Assembly (NCBI GenBank): GCA_019638235.1
Contig: JAHBUE010000002.1
Location: 310,001-374,000 of the forward strand
Direction: 5' to 3'
Length of the DNA stretch: 64,000 nucleotides
Origin: Cyclobacteriaceae bacterium
GTDB lineage: Bacteria; Bacteroidota; Bacteroidia; Cytophagales; Cyclobacteriaceae
This document shows, in pieces, positions 9,091 to 19,013 of the stretch (position 1 is its first letter; each line of letters starts with the position of its first letter). The translations under genes were made by a program, and so were the position numbers. The notes under the pieces were generated by a model, which did no database searches, was not told the DNA's origin, and saw only the letters and a program-made list of their open reading frames with translations.

Positions 9091-9098
9091 CAAAAATA
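9091..9098 (-). promoter_or_regulatory. Possible -7 box upstream of paaE
   Basis: On the minus strand this reads TATTTTTG, a match to the Bacteroidota -7 consensus TAnnTTTG, about 20 bp before the paaE start. No clear TTG -33 box is found 19 nt upstream, and the paaA-type palindrome is absent, so paaE may not share the paaA control. Confidence 0.35.
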
Positions 9099-9118
9099 AC
9101 GATAAACTACGGGCTGTA

Positions 9119-11389
9119 CTAAAGATTAAACCAATAGGTTAGCTTAAAAACCAACGCCCTGTTTTTACTTTTCAGGTGTTGGGGCAGGTAGTTTTCGGTG
9201 TAAACAACAAAAAAATCTGAGGCCGGCTTGTAACGCCATTGAAAACGGGCGTTCAGGTTAATGTTATCGGCCAGGTTGTTATATTGCACAAACGTAGTCA
9301 GGAATATTTTATCGGTAAAGGTAAGGTCAATACGCGGGCCAATCAGGAACAGTTTTTCTTTTCCATAGTTATCCGGCAAATCGATGGCATTATAATCGTA
9401 ACGGATGGCAATACTGCCGATGGGCTGATACCGGTAGTTCAGCGATCCGTTTACATTAAGAAGGTTGCCGTTATAAAATCCGCCATAATTTACCTCAGTG
9501 GAATAGTTGATGATTTTGCGTTGATCAGAGCGGTACCCGAACCGCACACCCGACCAGGTATACGTATCGCCTTCAACGAAAGAAGTATACCTATCTGAAT
9601 CGATCGGGTTAAAGGTGTTGGTAAGCCTTTGATATGTTAAAAAATATGCTACCTCCAGTTCGGATGTGTTCAGAAAACTGAATCCATATCCCACGCCAAA
9701 GCTCTTATCCGTTATGCCGCCCCCTGGAATTCGTGTTATCTCAGCATTTAACGATGGCCCCATGCGCGCAATCTGTTTGCTTTGCGGATAAAGAACTACA
9801 TCCATATTAAAAAAGGAATTCTGATAACCGGGATACACGCCTCTTACCGGAACAAATCCCGCTCCGGCATTATAATTTTCCTGGATAAACGATTCGCCAA
9901 ACATCGCCTGAAAATTCCGGGAACGATAGCTGGTAAATGCCATGCCCGATTGATTGCTTCCGGAAAGATGAGGATCAAAGGAAGCGCTGTAATAAAAACT
10001 TCCGTACCAGCGATTATCAGAACTAAGTAATTCCAGGTCGGTAGTCAGCACGCGGTTGTAATCGCTCAATATCCACGTAGTGTCGTTAGCCTTAACTTTC
10101 GGTTGCCACAATTCCCGGTTGAAATATTTCATACTGTCCATACGGGAAACACCAAGCGATTGCTTCTCTACATACGTAACGGATATGTTCGATTGCTTCC
10201 AGAAATTACGCTGAATGGTAGAAACAGTATACAACTGATTCGGCAACCCCAATTCTTCCTTTTCTTGTGTAAGCATATTGAGCGCACTTACGCGCCAGTC
10301 TTTATTGATAGAACCGCTAAGCCTTGCTCCGTACAAAATAGGAACCTGCTGAATATTTCCGGAGGTGTCGCGCGTCAGCCCTACCCGTCTGCTAAAGAAT
10401 GGCCGCGCATTCGGGTAACCAGCCTGATCGAACAAGTCGCTGTTCTCTAAGAAAAATTGTCTGCGTTCAGGAAAGCGAAACTCAAAGCGTGTGAGATTGA
10501 TTACCTGCTGATCTACTTCTACCTGTGAAAAATCGGGGTTAAAAGTTAAGTCAAGGTTTAACGAAGGCGTAACACCAATTTTAGCATCGAAGCCAACATT
10601 CAAATCGGTGTTTTTTTTATTCGGTGAAACTTGTCTGTCAACAGATGAAAGCCCGGCTATGTAGGGAATGATTGAAATATTGGTTTTGGCTTCGGGTGAG
10701 GGGTCTTCCCATATCAACTGACCCGAATATGCAAACGAACCGGGATCATACTGGATGGGCACGGCAATCCAGGCGCTGGATAAATTTCTTTTTCTGTCCC
10801 ACCGGATGAAATTGATGTTCCATTCCTTCAGGTTGCTTTTGAAACGAAAGCTTTTGAACGGAATGGCGATCTCCGCAATCCATCGATCATCATACTTCTC
10901 CACATGACTATACCATTTGTTATCCCATGTGGTGCTGAAGTTATCGCCACTTGCGCCACCTCCGGCAACCGTGCCCTCCATTTGAACACCGCGTGGGGTA
11001 ATCACAAAAAAGAAACCATTGATGCGATCGTTGTACGGCCCTAATGTGAAGCCAACGTTGTCGTTATTATCATAATCGAAATCGCGCCTGAGCGATTGAA
11101 CAATGTCGATAGTCTGGTCATCGTAACACACAAACGACACATAGAGATTTTGGTCGTCAAAGGTAATCCGTGCTTCTGTTTGAAAGGGCGCAAAAGTGGT
11201 ATCAACCGGGAAGTTGAGGTAAAAGTCTTTAGCTACTGTGGCCCGCTGCCATTCGGGTTCATCCAATTTCCCGTCAAGGGTAATGGCGCCCTGCGCCTTG
11301 CGGATGGGCAACTCCATGCCCGGCTTATTTTGCGCAACGGTAGCAAGCGCCACAAAGAGCAGTAAGGTTGTAAGGGCCAGGGTTTTCAT
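9119..11389 (-). CDS. DUF5916 outer-membrane protein with CBM9-like N-terminus
   Basis: 756 residues. Signal peptide ending ATVAQ, then a CBM9/DOMON-like beta-sandwich (ITLDGKLDEPEWQRA at ~36-50, through ~240) and a long C-terminal region of alternating polar/aromatic strands that ends in KLTYWFNL, the usual outer-membrane barrel terminus with a final aromatic-rich strand. This matches the DUF5916 family common in Bacteroidota, whose substrate is not known. It is divergent from purB across a 54-bp gap and lies 48 bp upstream of paaE on the same strand. Confidence 0.85.
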   Translation of the reverse strand: MKTLALTTLLLFVALATVAQNKPGMELPIRKAQGAITLDGKLDEPEWQRATVAKDFYLNFPVDTTFAPFQTEARITFDDQNLYVSFVCYDDQTIDIVQSLRRDFDYDNNDNVGFTLGPYNDRINGFFFVITPRGVQMEGTVAGGGASGDNFSTTWDNKWYSHVEKYDDRWIAEIAIPFKSFRFKSNLKEWNINFIRWDRKRNLSSAWIAVPIQYDPGSFAYSGQLIWEDPSPEAKTNISIIPYIAGLSSVDRQVSPNKKNTDLNVGFDAKIGVTPSLNLDLTFNPDFSQVEVDQQVINLTRFEFRFPERRQFFLENSDLFDQAGYPNARPFFSRRVGLTRDTSGNIQQVPILYGARLSGSINKDWRVSALNMLTQEKEELGLPNQLYTVSTIQRNFWKQSNISVTYVEKQSLGVSRMDSMKYFNRELWQPKVKANDTTWILSDYNRVLTTDLELLSSDNRWYGSFYYSASFDPHLSGSNQSGMAFTSYRSRNFQAMFGESFIQENYNAGAGFVPVRGVYPGYQNSFFNMDVVLYPQSKQIARMGPSLNAEITRIPGGGITDKSFGVGYGFSFLNTSELEVAYFLTYQRLTNTFNPIDSDRYTSFVEGDTYTWSGVRFGYRSDQRKIINYSTEVNYGGFYNGNLLNVNGSLNYRYQPIGSIAIRYDYNAIDLPDNYGKEKLFLIGPRIDLTFTDKIFLTTFVQYNNLADNINLNARFQWRYKPASDFFVVYTENYLPQHLKSKNRALVFKLTYWFNL

Positions 11390-11443
11390 TTAGGGGCTGA
11401 AGGTAACTTCAATTTTTGTATTTTTACACCTTAATTATCGCAC

Positions 11444-12784
11444 GTGCAACTCAATACATTAACCGCTATTTCGCCTATTGATGGCCGCTATTTCGCAACC
11501 GCCTCTTCATTGGCAACCTATTTTTCTGAATTTGGGCTGATGCGCTACCGCATACGGGTTGAGATTGAGTATTTCATTGCATTGACTTATACCCTGCCCG
11601 AGTTGGAAGCATTTCCAAAAGACAAGGAAGATGTGCTGCGCAGCATGTACCTCAACTTTAACGAAGATGACGCCACCGCGATAAAAACCATTGAAAAAAC
11701 CACCAATCACGATGTAAAGGCAGTAGAGTATTTCATCAAACAAAAATTTGAAGCGCTGAAATTAGATGCGTATAAAGAGTTCATCCATTTTGGCCTCACC
11801 TCGCAAGACATTAACAACACGGCCATACCGCTTTCGCTGAAAGAATTTTTAGAACAGGATTTTTTGCCGATGCTGCAACGTTTAGTCAGCGAGCTTACCG
11901 GGCTTTCAGTTGCCTGGAAAGACATGCCCATGCTTGCACGAACGCACGGGCAACCCGCTTCGCCAACGCGGTTAGGAAAAGAAGTATCTGTATTTGTTGA
12001 ACGTGTAAACAACCAACTTGAGCTGTTAAAAAGTATCCCGCACTCGGCCAAGTTTGGGGGTGCTACCGGAAACTTCAATGCGCACCATGTTGCCTGCCCT
12101 GAAATAAACTGGGGGCATTTCGGAAATACATTTGTAAGCAAACACCTCGGTTTGGTGCGCAGCGAGCCAACCACGCAAATTGAGCATTACGATAACGTAG
12201 CTGCCCTGTTCGATAACCTGAAACGCATCAACACTATTCTTATCGATTTCAGTCGCGATGTGTGGCAGTACATTTCAATGAACTACTTCAAGCAAAAAAT
12301 AAAAGCCGGAGAAGTGGGCAGCTCGGCAATGCCGCATAAGGTAAACCCTATCGACTTTGAAAATGCCGAAGGCAACTTAGGTTATGCCAATGCCATTTTT
12401 GAACATTTGTCGGCCAAGCTGCCGGTTTCGCGTTTGCAGCGCGACCTCACCGACAGCACCGTGCTGCGCAACATTGGCGTACCATTGGCGCACACCGTTA
12501 TTGCGTTACAATCGCTACACAAGGGCATTGGCAAGCTTGAGTTAAACCAGGATGCTATTACTACCGACCTGGAAAACAACTGGATTGTGATTGCCGAGGC
12601 TATTCAAACCATTTTGCGGAAAGAAGGCTACCCCAACCCTTATGAAGCGCTGAAAGAACTTACACGCAAAAACGAGAAGGTAGGAAAAAAAGAGTTTGAG
12701 GCATTTATTGATGAGTTGGCTATAAAGCCGGAACTGAAAGAGCAATTGAAGAACATTACTCCGTTTAATTATACGGGGGTTTGA
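11444..12784 (+). CDS. purB: Adenylosuccinate lyase
   Basis: 446 residues; fumarase/aspartase superfamily. The signature loop GSSAMPHKVNP is at 292-302; HFGLTSQDINNTA near 120 and ARTHGQPASPT near 164 carry the other active-site segments. It cleaves SAICAR to AICAR and adenylosuccinate to AMP in purine synthesis. The start is a GTG (MQLNTLTAISPIDGRY), chosen because the family begins at this point and no upstream ATG is in frame. Downstream gene follows after 13 bp. Confidence 0.96.
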   Translation: MQLNTLTAISPIDGRYFATASSLATYFSEFGLMRYRIRVEIEYFIALTYTLPELEAFPKDKEDVLRSMYLNFNEDDATAIKTIEKTTNHDVKAVEYFIKQKFEALKLDAYKEFIHFGLTSQDINNTAIPLSLKEFLEQDFLPMLQRLVSELTGLSVAWKDMPMLARTHGQPASPTRLGKEVSVFVERVNNQLELLKSIPHSAKFGGATGNFNAHHVACPEINWGHFGNTFVSKHLGLVRSEPTTQIEHYDNVAALFDNLKRINTILIDFSRDVWQYISMNYFKQKIKAGEVGSSAMPHKVNPIDFENAEGNLGYANAIFEHLSAKLPVSRLQRDLTDSTVLRNIGVPLAHTVIALQSLHKGIGKLELNQDAITTDLENNWIVIAEAIQTILRKEGYPNPYEALKELTRKNEKVGKKEFEAFIDELAIKPELKEQLKNITPFNYTGV

Positions 12785-12797
12785 AAATAGATTAATT

Positions 12798-13310
12798 ATG
12801 AAACCAATAACAACACTATTCGCGCTCCTCATTACACTAACAACCTGGGGACAAAAGAACATCCAGGCAACAGATAACTTTGTAGTAACCGGAGAAGTGA
12901 AGAAAGAACTGAAATTTACCCTTTCTGATATAGAAAAGCATGTATCAAAAAATATAGGAGATGTAGTGATTACAAGCCATACAGGTGATCCACGCGGAAC
13001 AGCCAGGCAACTAAAGGGAGTTTTAGTAAAGGACATACTAAAGAACATTGAATTAAAAGAAGAAAGCCCGAAACTATTAAGTGAATTCTACTTCATATTT
13101 ACGGCAGTTGATGATTACAAAGTCGTTTATTCCTGGAATGAAATTTTCAACTCACCAACAGGCGACAACCTTTATGTTATCACAACACGGGACGGTAAAA
13201 AACTAAAAGACATGGAGGATAGAATTTTAATATTAACTCCAACTGACTTTAAAACCGGTCGCAGGCATATTAAAGGACTAAGCAAAATAGTAGTTGAGCG
13301 GGTCAGGTAG
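12798..13310 (+). CDS. Secreted protein with oxidoreductase molybdopterin-binding-like fold
   Basis: 170 residues. Signal peptide MKPITTLFALLITLTTWGQ, then a single domain resembling the sulfite-oxidase/YedY molybdopterin-binding fold: a TLSDIEKH segment, GTARQLKGVLVKDIL, and DDYKVVYSWNEIF. It lacks an obvious conserved cysteine that would bind molybdenum, so it may be a structural relative rather than an enzyme. It follows purB by 13 bp and could be cotranscribed. Confidence 0.6.
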   Translation: MKPITTLFALLITLTTWGQKNIQATDNFVVTGEVKKELKFTLSDIEKHVSKNIGDVVITSHTGDPRGTARQLKGVLVKDILKNIELKEESPKLLSEFYFIFTAVDDYKVVYSWNEIFNSPTGDNLYVITTRDGKKLKDMEDRILILTPTDFKTGRRHIKGLSKIVVERVR

Positions 13311-13328
13311 TTTGTCAACCCCGAAACT

Positions 13329-13362
13329 CCTGCCTTCTCAGCCAACTGGCGGATTCGGCAGG
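13329..13362. terminator. Inverted repeat between convergent genes
   Basis: Nested arms CCTGCC (13329-13334)/GGCAGG (13357-13362) and GCC/GGC inside, located between the convergent molybdopterin-fold gene and dnaN. Could serve as a two-way terminator; no marked U-run. Confidence 0.35.
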
Positions 13363-13372
13363 CAAGCGAAAC

Positions 13373-14497
13373 TCAAACGTACTGATTCAACATCACGGGC
13401 ATTACCAGCATGAGTATGTCCTCGCTCTTATCTTGTTCGGAAGGAAAGATAACTCCGGCTTTATTGGGAGCAGACATATTCAGTTTTATCTGGTCGGCAT
13501 CTAAGTTGGTTAACATCTCTACCAAAAACTTGGCGTTGAAACCAATCTCAATGTCTTCGCCTTCGTGCTCGCATGACAGGCGCTCGTTCGCTTCGTTAGA
13601 GAAGTCAAGGTCTTCAGCAGAAATCTGCAATTCGCTGCCTGTAATCTTCAACCTGACCTGGTGCGTGGTTTTGTTTGCGTAAATAGAAATACGTTTCAGG
13701 GCGCTTAAAATTTCCGAGCGGCCAATGGTCATCTTGATTGGATTCTGCGTAGGGATAACATTTTCGTAATCCGGAAAACGCTCATCAATCAGGCGGCATA
13801 TCATCCTGATGTTACCAAATTTGAAAAACGCATTCGACAGGTTAAAGTCGATATTAACCGGGGTATTTTCGCCCGGCAGGGTGGCTTTCAATAAGTTTAG
13901 CGCTTTGCGCGGAATAATAATGGAATTACCGTTATCCGATTTAATGTCGGCCCTGCGGTAGCGCACCAACCGGTGGCCATCCGTTGAAACGAAAGTTGCG
14001 TTTTTCTCGCCCAGGTTAACGTACACACCCGTCATGGCCGGACGCAACTCGTCATTGCTGGTAGCGAAAATGGTATTGTTAACGGCACGCGCCAACACAT
14101 CAGACGAAATCTCGGCAGAGAAATCGTTGCTTACGGAAGGCACCTTGGGGAAATCGGTGGCATTCTCACCGGAAAGTTTGTAGCGTCCGTTGTCGGAGAT
14201 AATCTCAACACTATACGTTGATTCGTCAATCGAGAAGGTAACGGGTTGCTCCGGCAGGTTTTTGAGGGTTTCCAGCAAAATGCGAGCAGGCACGGCAATG
14301 TTGCCCCGCTCTTTTGATTCTACCTGCAACTCAGTAATCATGGACGTTTGTAAATCGGAAGCCGTAACGGTAAGGCTTCCCTTATCCAGCTCAAACAAAA
14401 AGTTTTCAAGAATGGGTACTACCGGGTTGGTGGTAATTACACCGTTAATATTGGATAGTTGCTTGAGCAGGTAAGCAGAGTTGACAATGAATTTCAT
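13373..14497 (-). CDS. dnaN: DNA polymerase III sliding clamp (beta subunit)
   Basis: 374 residues, typical length. Starts MKFIVNSAYLLKQL, contains the internal signatures FLFELDKGSLTVTASD, GHRLVRYR and the C-terminal LMLVMPVMLNQYV, which is the conserved clamp end that contributes to the partner-binding pocket. Three repeated clamp domains of ~120 residues. The ring holds polymerase III on DNA. Unlike many bacteria, it is not beside dnaA here; gld genes lie upstream on the same strand. Confidence 0.97.
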   Translation of the reverse strand: MKFIVNSAYLLKQLSNINGVITTNPVVPILENFLFELDKGSLTVTASDLQTSMITELQVESKERGNIAVPARILLETLKNLPEQPVTFSIDESTYSVEIISDNGRYKLSGENATDFPKVPSVSNDFSAEISSDVLARAVNNTIFATSNDELRPAMTGVYVNLGEKNATFVSTDGHRLVRYRRADIKSDNGNSIIIPRKALNLLKATLPGENTPVNIDFNLSNAFFKFGNIRMICRLIDERFPDYENVIPTQNPIKMTIGRSEILSALKRISIYANKTTHQVRLKITGSELQISAEDLDFSNEANERLSCEHEGEDIEIGFNAKFLVEMLTNLDADQIKLNMSAPNKAGVIFPSEQDKSEDILMLVMPVMLNQYV

Positions 14498-14596
14498 TTT
14501 GTGGTTGTTGATTTAATCGTTAAACGCGGTAAAGTTATAAAGAAAAGGCAATTTAGGAAACGCGGCTAACGCCACTTTTTACAACCCCAAAAGTCG

Positions 14597-15529
14597 TTAT
14601 TTCGGGGCAAAATGGCCGCGTGTTTTCAATATGCCTTCCAACGATTTGCGGTTGAACCAGGCAAACTGGGTGTTGTTGATAATGCCCGTTACAATTGCCG
14701 GGTCGCGCGGGTCGGGGTACAGGCTAAGCGCAAACTCGCGGTTGGCCACATCGCGCAGGGAAATGGAAAGCGCAGGGTGTACCGAATTAAGGCTATCGCG
14801 CAACTTATCATTTGTTATATAGGAGTGTACCGTTAAAAACGACACCGCGTCTAAGTAATCATTCAGCCGGGTGGTATCGGTAGCGGGCAATTCTTCCACG
14901 CTAAAGTAACCGGCATTAAAACTTACGTTGAAGTTATCCGCAGGCGAGTTGGGAAATTCAGCCTTCAGGCTTTGGAAGTTGCGCCAATTTATCTGAAATG
15001 CCTGTTTGTCTTTCCAGCCGTTTTTATCCAATTCAAAAATGCCCGACACATACACCCGATACCCCGGAATGGCCATCACATAAACATCGTCATCCGCTCT
15101 TTGAAAATACGCCTGCGTTTTCCGCACATTGCCTCCTGCCACAAACGAAAGCAACTCATCATCACCAGAAAATATCCGCACACGAACGCCATCTGCCTGC
15201 AACAGTTGTTTTACCGAGTCCTGTTGCGTCTGTGCCATCGGGCGAACCGGCTGAACCTGTTGCAGCGTAGCAAACAACACATCTATCATGTTGTGGTCTG
15301 CCTGTTCGTTGTTCACCGTCCAGCGTGTGCCGTCAAATTTTAATATAACCTCGCCTGTTTGTTGCGTTAACACTACCTGGTCAACTTCTTCCAATTGCTT
15401 AACGCGAAACAGCGCCTTATCAGCAACCGTAAACCTGTGCGAACTATACCAATAGTAAGCCGCTGTAATCGCGATGAGCGCGAGCAATGTTATCAGTAAA
15501 AACCGGTTTCTGTTCTCTACGCTCTTCAT
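14597..15529 (-). CDS. DUF4340-domain protein, fourth gene of the gldAFG-type operon
   Basis: 310 residues from the ATG at 15529, which overlaps the gldG stop as ATGA; an ORF extension of 20 codons into gldG is rejected. One N-terminal membrane segment (FLLITLLALIAITAAYYW), then a mostly beta extracytoplasmic region typical of DUF4340 proteins, which often follow GldG-like auxiliary genes of ABC-2 exporters. Probably acts with the GldAFG complex at the envelope; specific role unknown. Confidence 0.8.
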   Translation of the reverse strand: MKSVENRNRFLLITLLALIAITAAYYWYSSHRFTVADKALFRVKQLEEVDQVVLTQQTGEVILKFDGTRWTVNNEQADHNMIDVLFATLQQVQPVRPMAQTQQDSVKQLLQADGVRVRIFSGDDELLSFVAGGNVRKTQAYFQRADDDVYVMAIPGYRVYVSGIFELDKNGWKDKQAFQINWRNFQSLKAEFPNSPADNFNVSFNAGYFSVEELPATDTTRLNDYLDAVSFLTVHSYITNDKLRDSLNSVHPALSISLRDVANREFALSLYPDPRDPAIVTGIINNTQFAWFNRKSLEGILKTRGHFAPK

Positions 15530-17208
15530 GCCTTGCTGTATTTTCTTTTTCGCAGATACACCGAAACCAATCCGTATAAAATCAAGCACACAACCGGCAA
15601 CACTAAGTTAATAACCTGCCATTTGGTTTTTTCTATCCGAACTTTCTCCCTATCCAACGGACGAACCTTCACTTCTTTTGAGCGGGTTTTAATCAGCCCG
15701 TTTTCATCGGTAAGAAAGGCAACTGCATTCAACAAAAACTCTTCGTTGGCAAAGGTGTAGTTGGTAAATGGGTCGGCCCCAAGTTGTTGCGGATTACCGG
15801 TGCGTGGGTTCACATCATTACGGGCAATGTCGCCATCGGCCACAACAATAATTTTTGTGGCTTTGCCTTCCGGCAGAAAGTTTTCTTGTGTTACGCCTTC
15901 CGGCAGAAAGCGGTTTTTATACAACGAAGTAAATTTTCCTTCCAATAAATAAGCAACAGGAATATTTCCTGACAAAAAAGATTCGGGTTTTACATTTCTC
16001 CTTATTTCATTAATACTTGCCGGAACCGGTGCGCTTACCCTTCTTGAATATTCGGACGTAAACGCTAATGGGGTTTTAACTATACCAATTGCCTTTACGG
16101 TATCGATGCTACTTGCAAATTTCATCATTACCGCATCAAGATTTCGTGTAATGGGGTGCGCGGCATAGCGGTTAATAAGCGGAAAGAAGGGCCAATCCAT
16201 TAACTGCATTTGTGGTTGATTGCCCTGTTGCGCAGTAACTACCGGGTAAAAACCGGCATTGCGGTCTTGCACCAAGTCGGCATTAATGCGCACACCATAT
16301 TTAAACAGTAAATCATCGAGGCGCAACTCATACGGAAAAGCAAAATAATCTTCGCGCGAGGCGCTATCCATAGTGGCATCAAGCCTGTCTAACAAAAACA
16401 ACATCCGCCCGCCATTCATTATATATTGGTCGAGCCTGTATTTGTTTGCTTCAGAAAAAGAACGGGTTGGCTTTGCTATGATTAATGCGTCATAATCCGA
16501 AAGGTTTTGCTTACGCTCAAGATTAACTTTGTAAACATCATAAAGTTCAAGCAACGCATTATTAAAGCTGGCGATATAAACACTGTCGAGTTCGCCATGA
16601 CCGAGAACAAGTCCGACACGTTTCCTGTCGATGTTTGTTAGCTTGAAAATTGCATTTGAAAATTCATACTCAAGTCCTTCAACCGACCGGTTGATTTCTT
16701 CCGCTGAAATGCGCGGGTTGTTTCCTTTAAACAACATCACCCCGGTTTCCATTCCCCCGTAAGTCATTACCGCACCAGGAAAAATAAGTTTCTCGGAAGT
16801 CTGGCCGTCCTTGCGTTCTACTACGCGCGTGGGCTGAACACCTTTTGCGGCAAGGTCTTCCATAAATTCGTTGCGTGCCTTCTGGCTGATAGCGATGGTT
16901 GGGTCAATAAAAGAAACCTTTACCCGGTTACCGGAATAAATCCTGAACTCATCCAGCACTTCGCGGATAGCATTTCGCAATCGTCTGAACTCGGCATTCA
17001 ATTCGCCTTCAAGATAAACCTCAATATAAATATCATCGGTAAGCGTATTCAGCAATTCCTGCGTTTGTGGTTTTATGGAATAGCGTTTCTCTTCGGTAAG
17101 GTCAAGCCTGAAAAAATAATCGGACGCAAAAAGGTTTAGCAATATCATCAGCACCAAACCATTGGCCAATAAAAGAAAATCGCCTGTACGTTTGCTTTTC
17201 ATTACCAT
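15526..17208 (-). CDS. gldG: Gliding-motility ABC transporter auxiliary protein GldG
   Basis: 560 residues: one N-terminal membrane helix (about 12-32), a long periplasmic ABC-auxiliary region with SVDFIDP-type segments (KVSFIDPT, ISAEEINRSVEGLEYEF) and LLFLLDRLDATMD, and one C-terminal helix near 530-552 followed by basic residues. GldG works with GldF and GldA in Flavobacterium gliding; in Cytophagales the homologues occur also in non-gliders. The first ATG (17208) overlaps gldF by 7 bp; a second ATG two codons later overlaps the gldF stop as TAATG and is equally plausible. Confidence 0.88.
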   Translation of the reverse strand: MVMKSKRTGDFLLLANGLVLMILLNLFASDYFFRLDLTEEKRYSIKPQTQELLNTLTDDIYIEVYLEGELNAEFRRLRNAIREVLDEFRIYSGNRVKVSFIDPTIAISQKARNEFMEDLAAKGVQPTRVVERKDGQTSEKLIFPGAVMTYGGMETGVMLFKGNNPRISAEEINRSVEGLEYEFSNAIFKLTNIDRKRVGLVLGHGELDSVYIASFNNALLELYDVYKVNLERKQNLSDYDALIIAKPTRSFSEANKYRLDQYIMNGGRMLFLLDRLDATMDSASREDYFAFPYELRLDDLLFKYGVRINADLVQDRNAGFYPVVTAQQGNQPQMQLMDWPFFPLINRYAAHPITRNLDAVMMKFASSIDTVKAIGIVKTPLAFTSEYSRRVSAPVPASINEIRRNVKPESFLSGNIPVAYLLEGKFTSLYKNRFLPEGVTQENFLPEGKATKIIVVADGDIARNDVNPRTGNPQQLGADPFTNYTFANEEFLLNAVAFLTDENGLIKTRSKEVKVRPLDREKVRIEKTKWQVINLVLPVVCLILYGLVSVYLRKRKYSKA

Positions 17209-17930
17209 GACCGCGAACCGATTACTGTTTTGGTGAGTAATAAAAACATAAAGGCCATGCTGAAAAAATAAACTAAGTCGCGACTGTCAACCAATCCCTT
17301 ACCCAGCGATTCGTAGTGATATAAAATTCCGAATTGTTTGATTACCAACACCCACTCCGACCATGTGTCTAATGCCGAGAGTGAATCAAAACCTAAAAAC
17401 AACAGGAAACTTAAAAATGCCGCTACGATAAACGCCACTATCTGGTTAGGCGTAATGGATGATGCGAATATGCCTATCGAACAAAAAACACCGCCCAATA
17501 AAATCAACCCAATGTATGAACCAATAACACCGGACGTATCAATGTTGCCAACCGGGCTACCCAGCGCGCGGATAGAAAAGTAATACACTACTGTTGGCAG
17601 AATGGAAAATATAACCAGCAGAAAAGAAGCGAAATATTTTCCAAGAATAATATCCCAATCGGAAAGCGGGCGCGTAAGCAACAGTTCCATTGTGCCGCCA
17701 CGTTTTTCTTCTGCAAAACTTTTCATGGTAATGGCCGGAACTAAGAAAATGTAAACATAAGGCGCCAACGAAAACAACGTGTCCATATCGGCATAGCCAT
17801 ACTCCAACACCGAAGTTTCAGGAAACACCCACATCAGCAACCCAATGGCCGTAAGAAACACCCCGATTACCATGTAGGCAATCAGCGAATTCAGAAAACC
17901 ATTAAACTCACGCGACAGTATGCTTATCAT
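17202..17930 (-). CDS. gldF: ABC-2 type permease GldF
   Basis: 242 residues with six predicted membrane segments. The FAEEKRGGTMELLLTRPLSDW loop is the conserved cytoplasmic coupling region of ABC-2/GldF permeases. Starts by ATGA overlap with gldA. Forms the membrane channel partner for the GldA ATPase. Confidence 0.9.
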   Translation of the reverse strand: MISILSREFNGFLNSLIAYMVIGVFLTAIGLLMWVFPETSVLEYGYADMDTLFSLAPYVYIFLVPAITMKSFAEEKRGGTMELLLTRPLSDWDIILGKYFASFLLVIFSILPTVVYYFSIRALGSPVGNIDTSGVIGSYIGLILLGGVFCSIGIFASSITPNQIVAFIVAAFLSFLLFLGFDSLSALDTWSEWVLVIKQFGILYHYESLGKGLVDSRDLVYFFSMAFMFLLLTKTVIGSRSW

Positions 17931-18853
17931 GTTTCCGAAGCGGGTAACGTTAAAAGTCTGAACATATCCTCAAGCGAATTTTCTTCCTGTTTCAACCCAA
18001 TCAGCGAAACAGATTTCTCGGCAGCATATTTAAAAATTTCCGGGCGAACATCACTTGCCTTATCCGAAACGATGCGAAAGATAGTATCGCCCAATACCTC
18101 AACACTGGTTACTCCGGGCAGGGCTTTTAATTCTTCTGCCAAAACAGCGCGGTCAAATTCAACCTGTATAGTTACCGAGCCTTCTCCGCCCCGCACTAAG
18201 TTTTGCAGTAAATCATCGGCCACAACCTTGCCTTTGTTAATTACAATTACACGGTCGCACAGCGCTTGCACTTCCTGCATAATGTGCGTTGAGAAAATCA
18301 CGGTTTTATTTTTACTTACTTCTTTAATCAGCTTTCGGATTTCCACTAATTGATTGGGGTCAAGACCGGTAGTGGGCTCATCCAATATCAACACCTGCGG
18401 GTCGTGAATGAGCGCCTGCGCCAGCCCCACGCGCTGCCGGTAACCTTTCGAGAGCATCTCTATTTTTTTGTGCTGTTCAACAGTAAGGCCGCATTGTTCA
18501 ATCATGGCGGTTACACGTTGCTTCAAAGCCTGGCCGCGTAACCCATACAACCTGCCAATAAACCTGAGGTATTCATGCACATACATATCGCGGTAAAGCG
18601 GGTTGTGTTCGGGCAAATACCCGATTATCCGCTTCACCTGCATAGGTTTTTCCTGCACATCCCACTCCCCTACACGCACCGTGCCCTCTGAAGGAGGCAA
18701 ATAGGTGGTGGCAATTTTCATGGTGGTGGATTTGCCCGCACCGTTCGGGCCAAGAAACCCGACAATCTCCCCTTCGCCAATGGAAAACGATATGTTATCC
18801 ACAGCGCGTTGCTGGCCGTATAGCCGGGTAAGATGTTGAACGGTTAATGACAT
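17927..18853 (-). CDS. gldA: ABC transporter ATPase GldA
   Basis: 308 residues. Walker A GPNGAGKST near 35-43, signature LSKGYRQRVGLAQAL near 135, Walker B VLILDEPTTGLDP near 157, and switch His in FSTHIMQE. The extra ~80 C-terminal residues after the ATPase core match the GldA/CcmA-2-like branch. It is the first gene of the four-gene operon gldA-gldF-gldG-DUF4340, all linked by overlaps of 4-7 bp, so the proteins are made together. Confidence 0.93.
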   Translation of the reverse strand: MSLTVQHLTRLYGQQRAVDNISFSIGEGEIVGFLGPNGAGKSTTMKIATTYLPPSEGTVRVGEWDVQEKPMQVKRIIGYLPEHNPLYRDMYVHEYLRFIGRLYGLRGQALKQRVTAMIEQCGLTVEQHKKIEMLSKGYRQRVGLAQALIHDPQVLILDEPTTGLDPNQLVEIRKLIKEVSKNKTVIFSTHIMQEVQALCDRVIVINKGKVVADDLLQNLVRGGEGSVTIQVEFDRAVLAEELKALPGVTSVEVLGDTIFRIVSDKASDVRPEIFKYAAEKSVSLIGLKQEENSLEDMFRLLTLPASET

Positions 18854-19013
18854 GGTTGACGGGGCACAAAACTATAAAAATAAACGAATGGATACAGCTT
18901 AATCGTTTCTACCAATGGTTACGGGAACCAACCCGCCCGAATGAAGGTTAACGGCATACAAATTGCCTCAAACCCGAAATAGTAATAATATTGAGTGCTC
19001 AAAAACACAGGCC

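Noticed and set aside
14972..15343. Open frames on the plus strand inside the DUF4340 gene
   Set aside because: They are out-of-frame shadows with no domain; the minus-strand gene with its overlapping start is supported by its operon.
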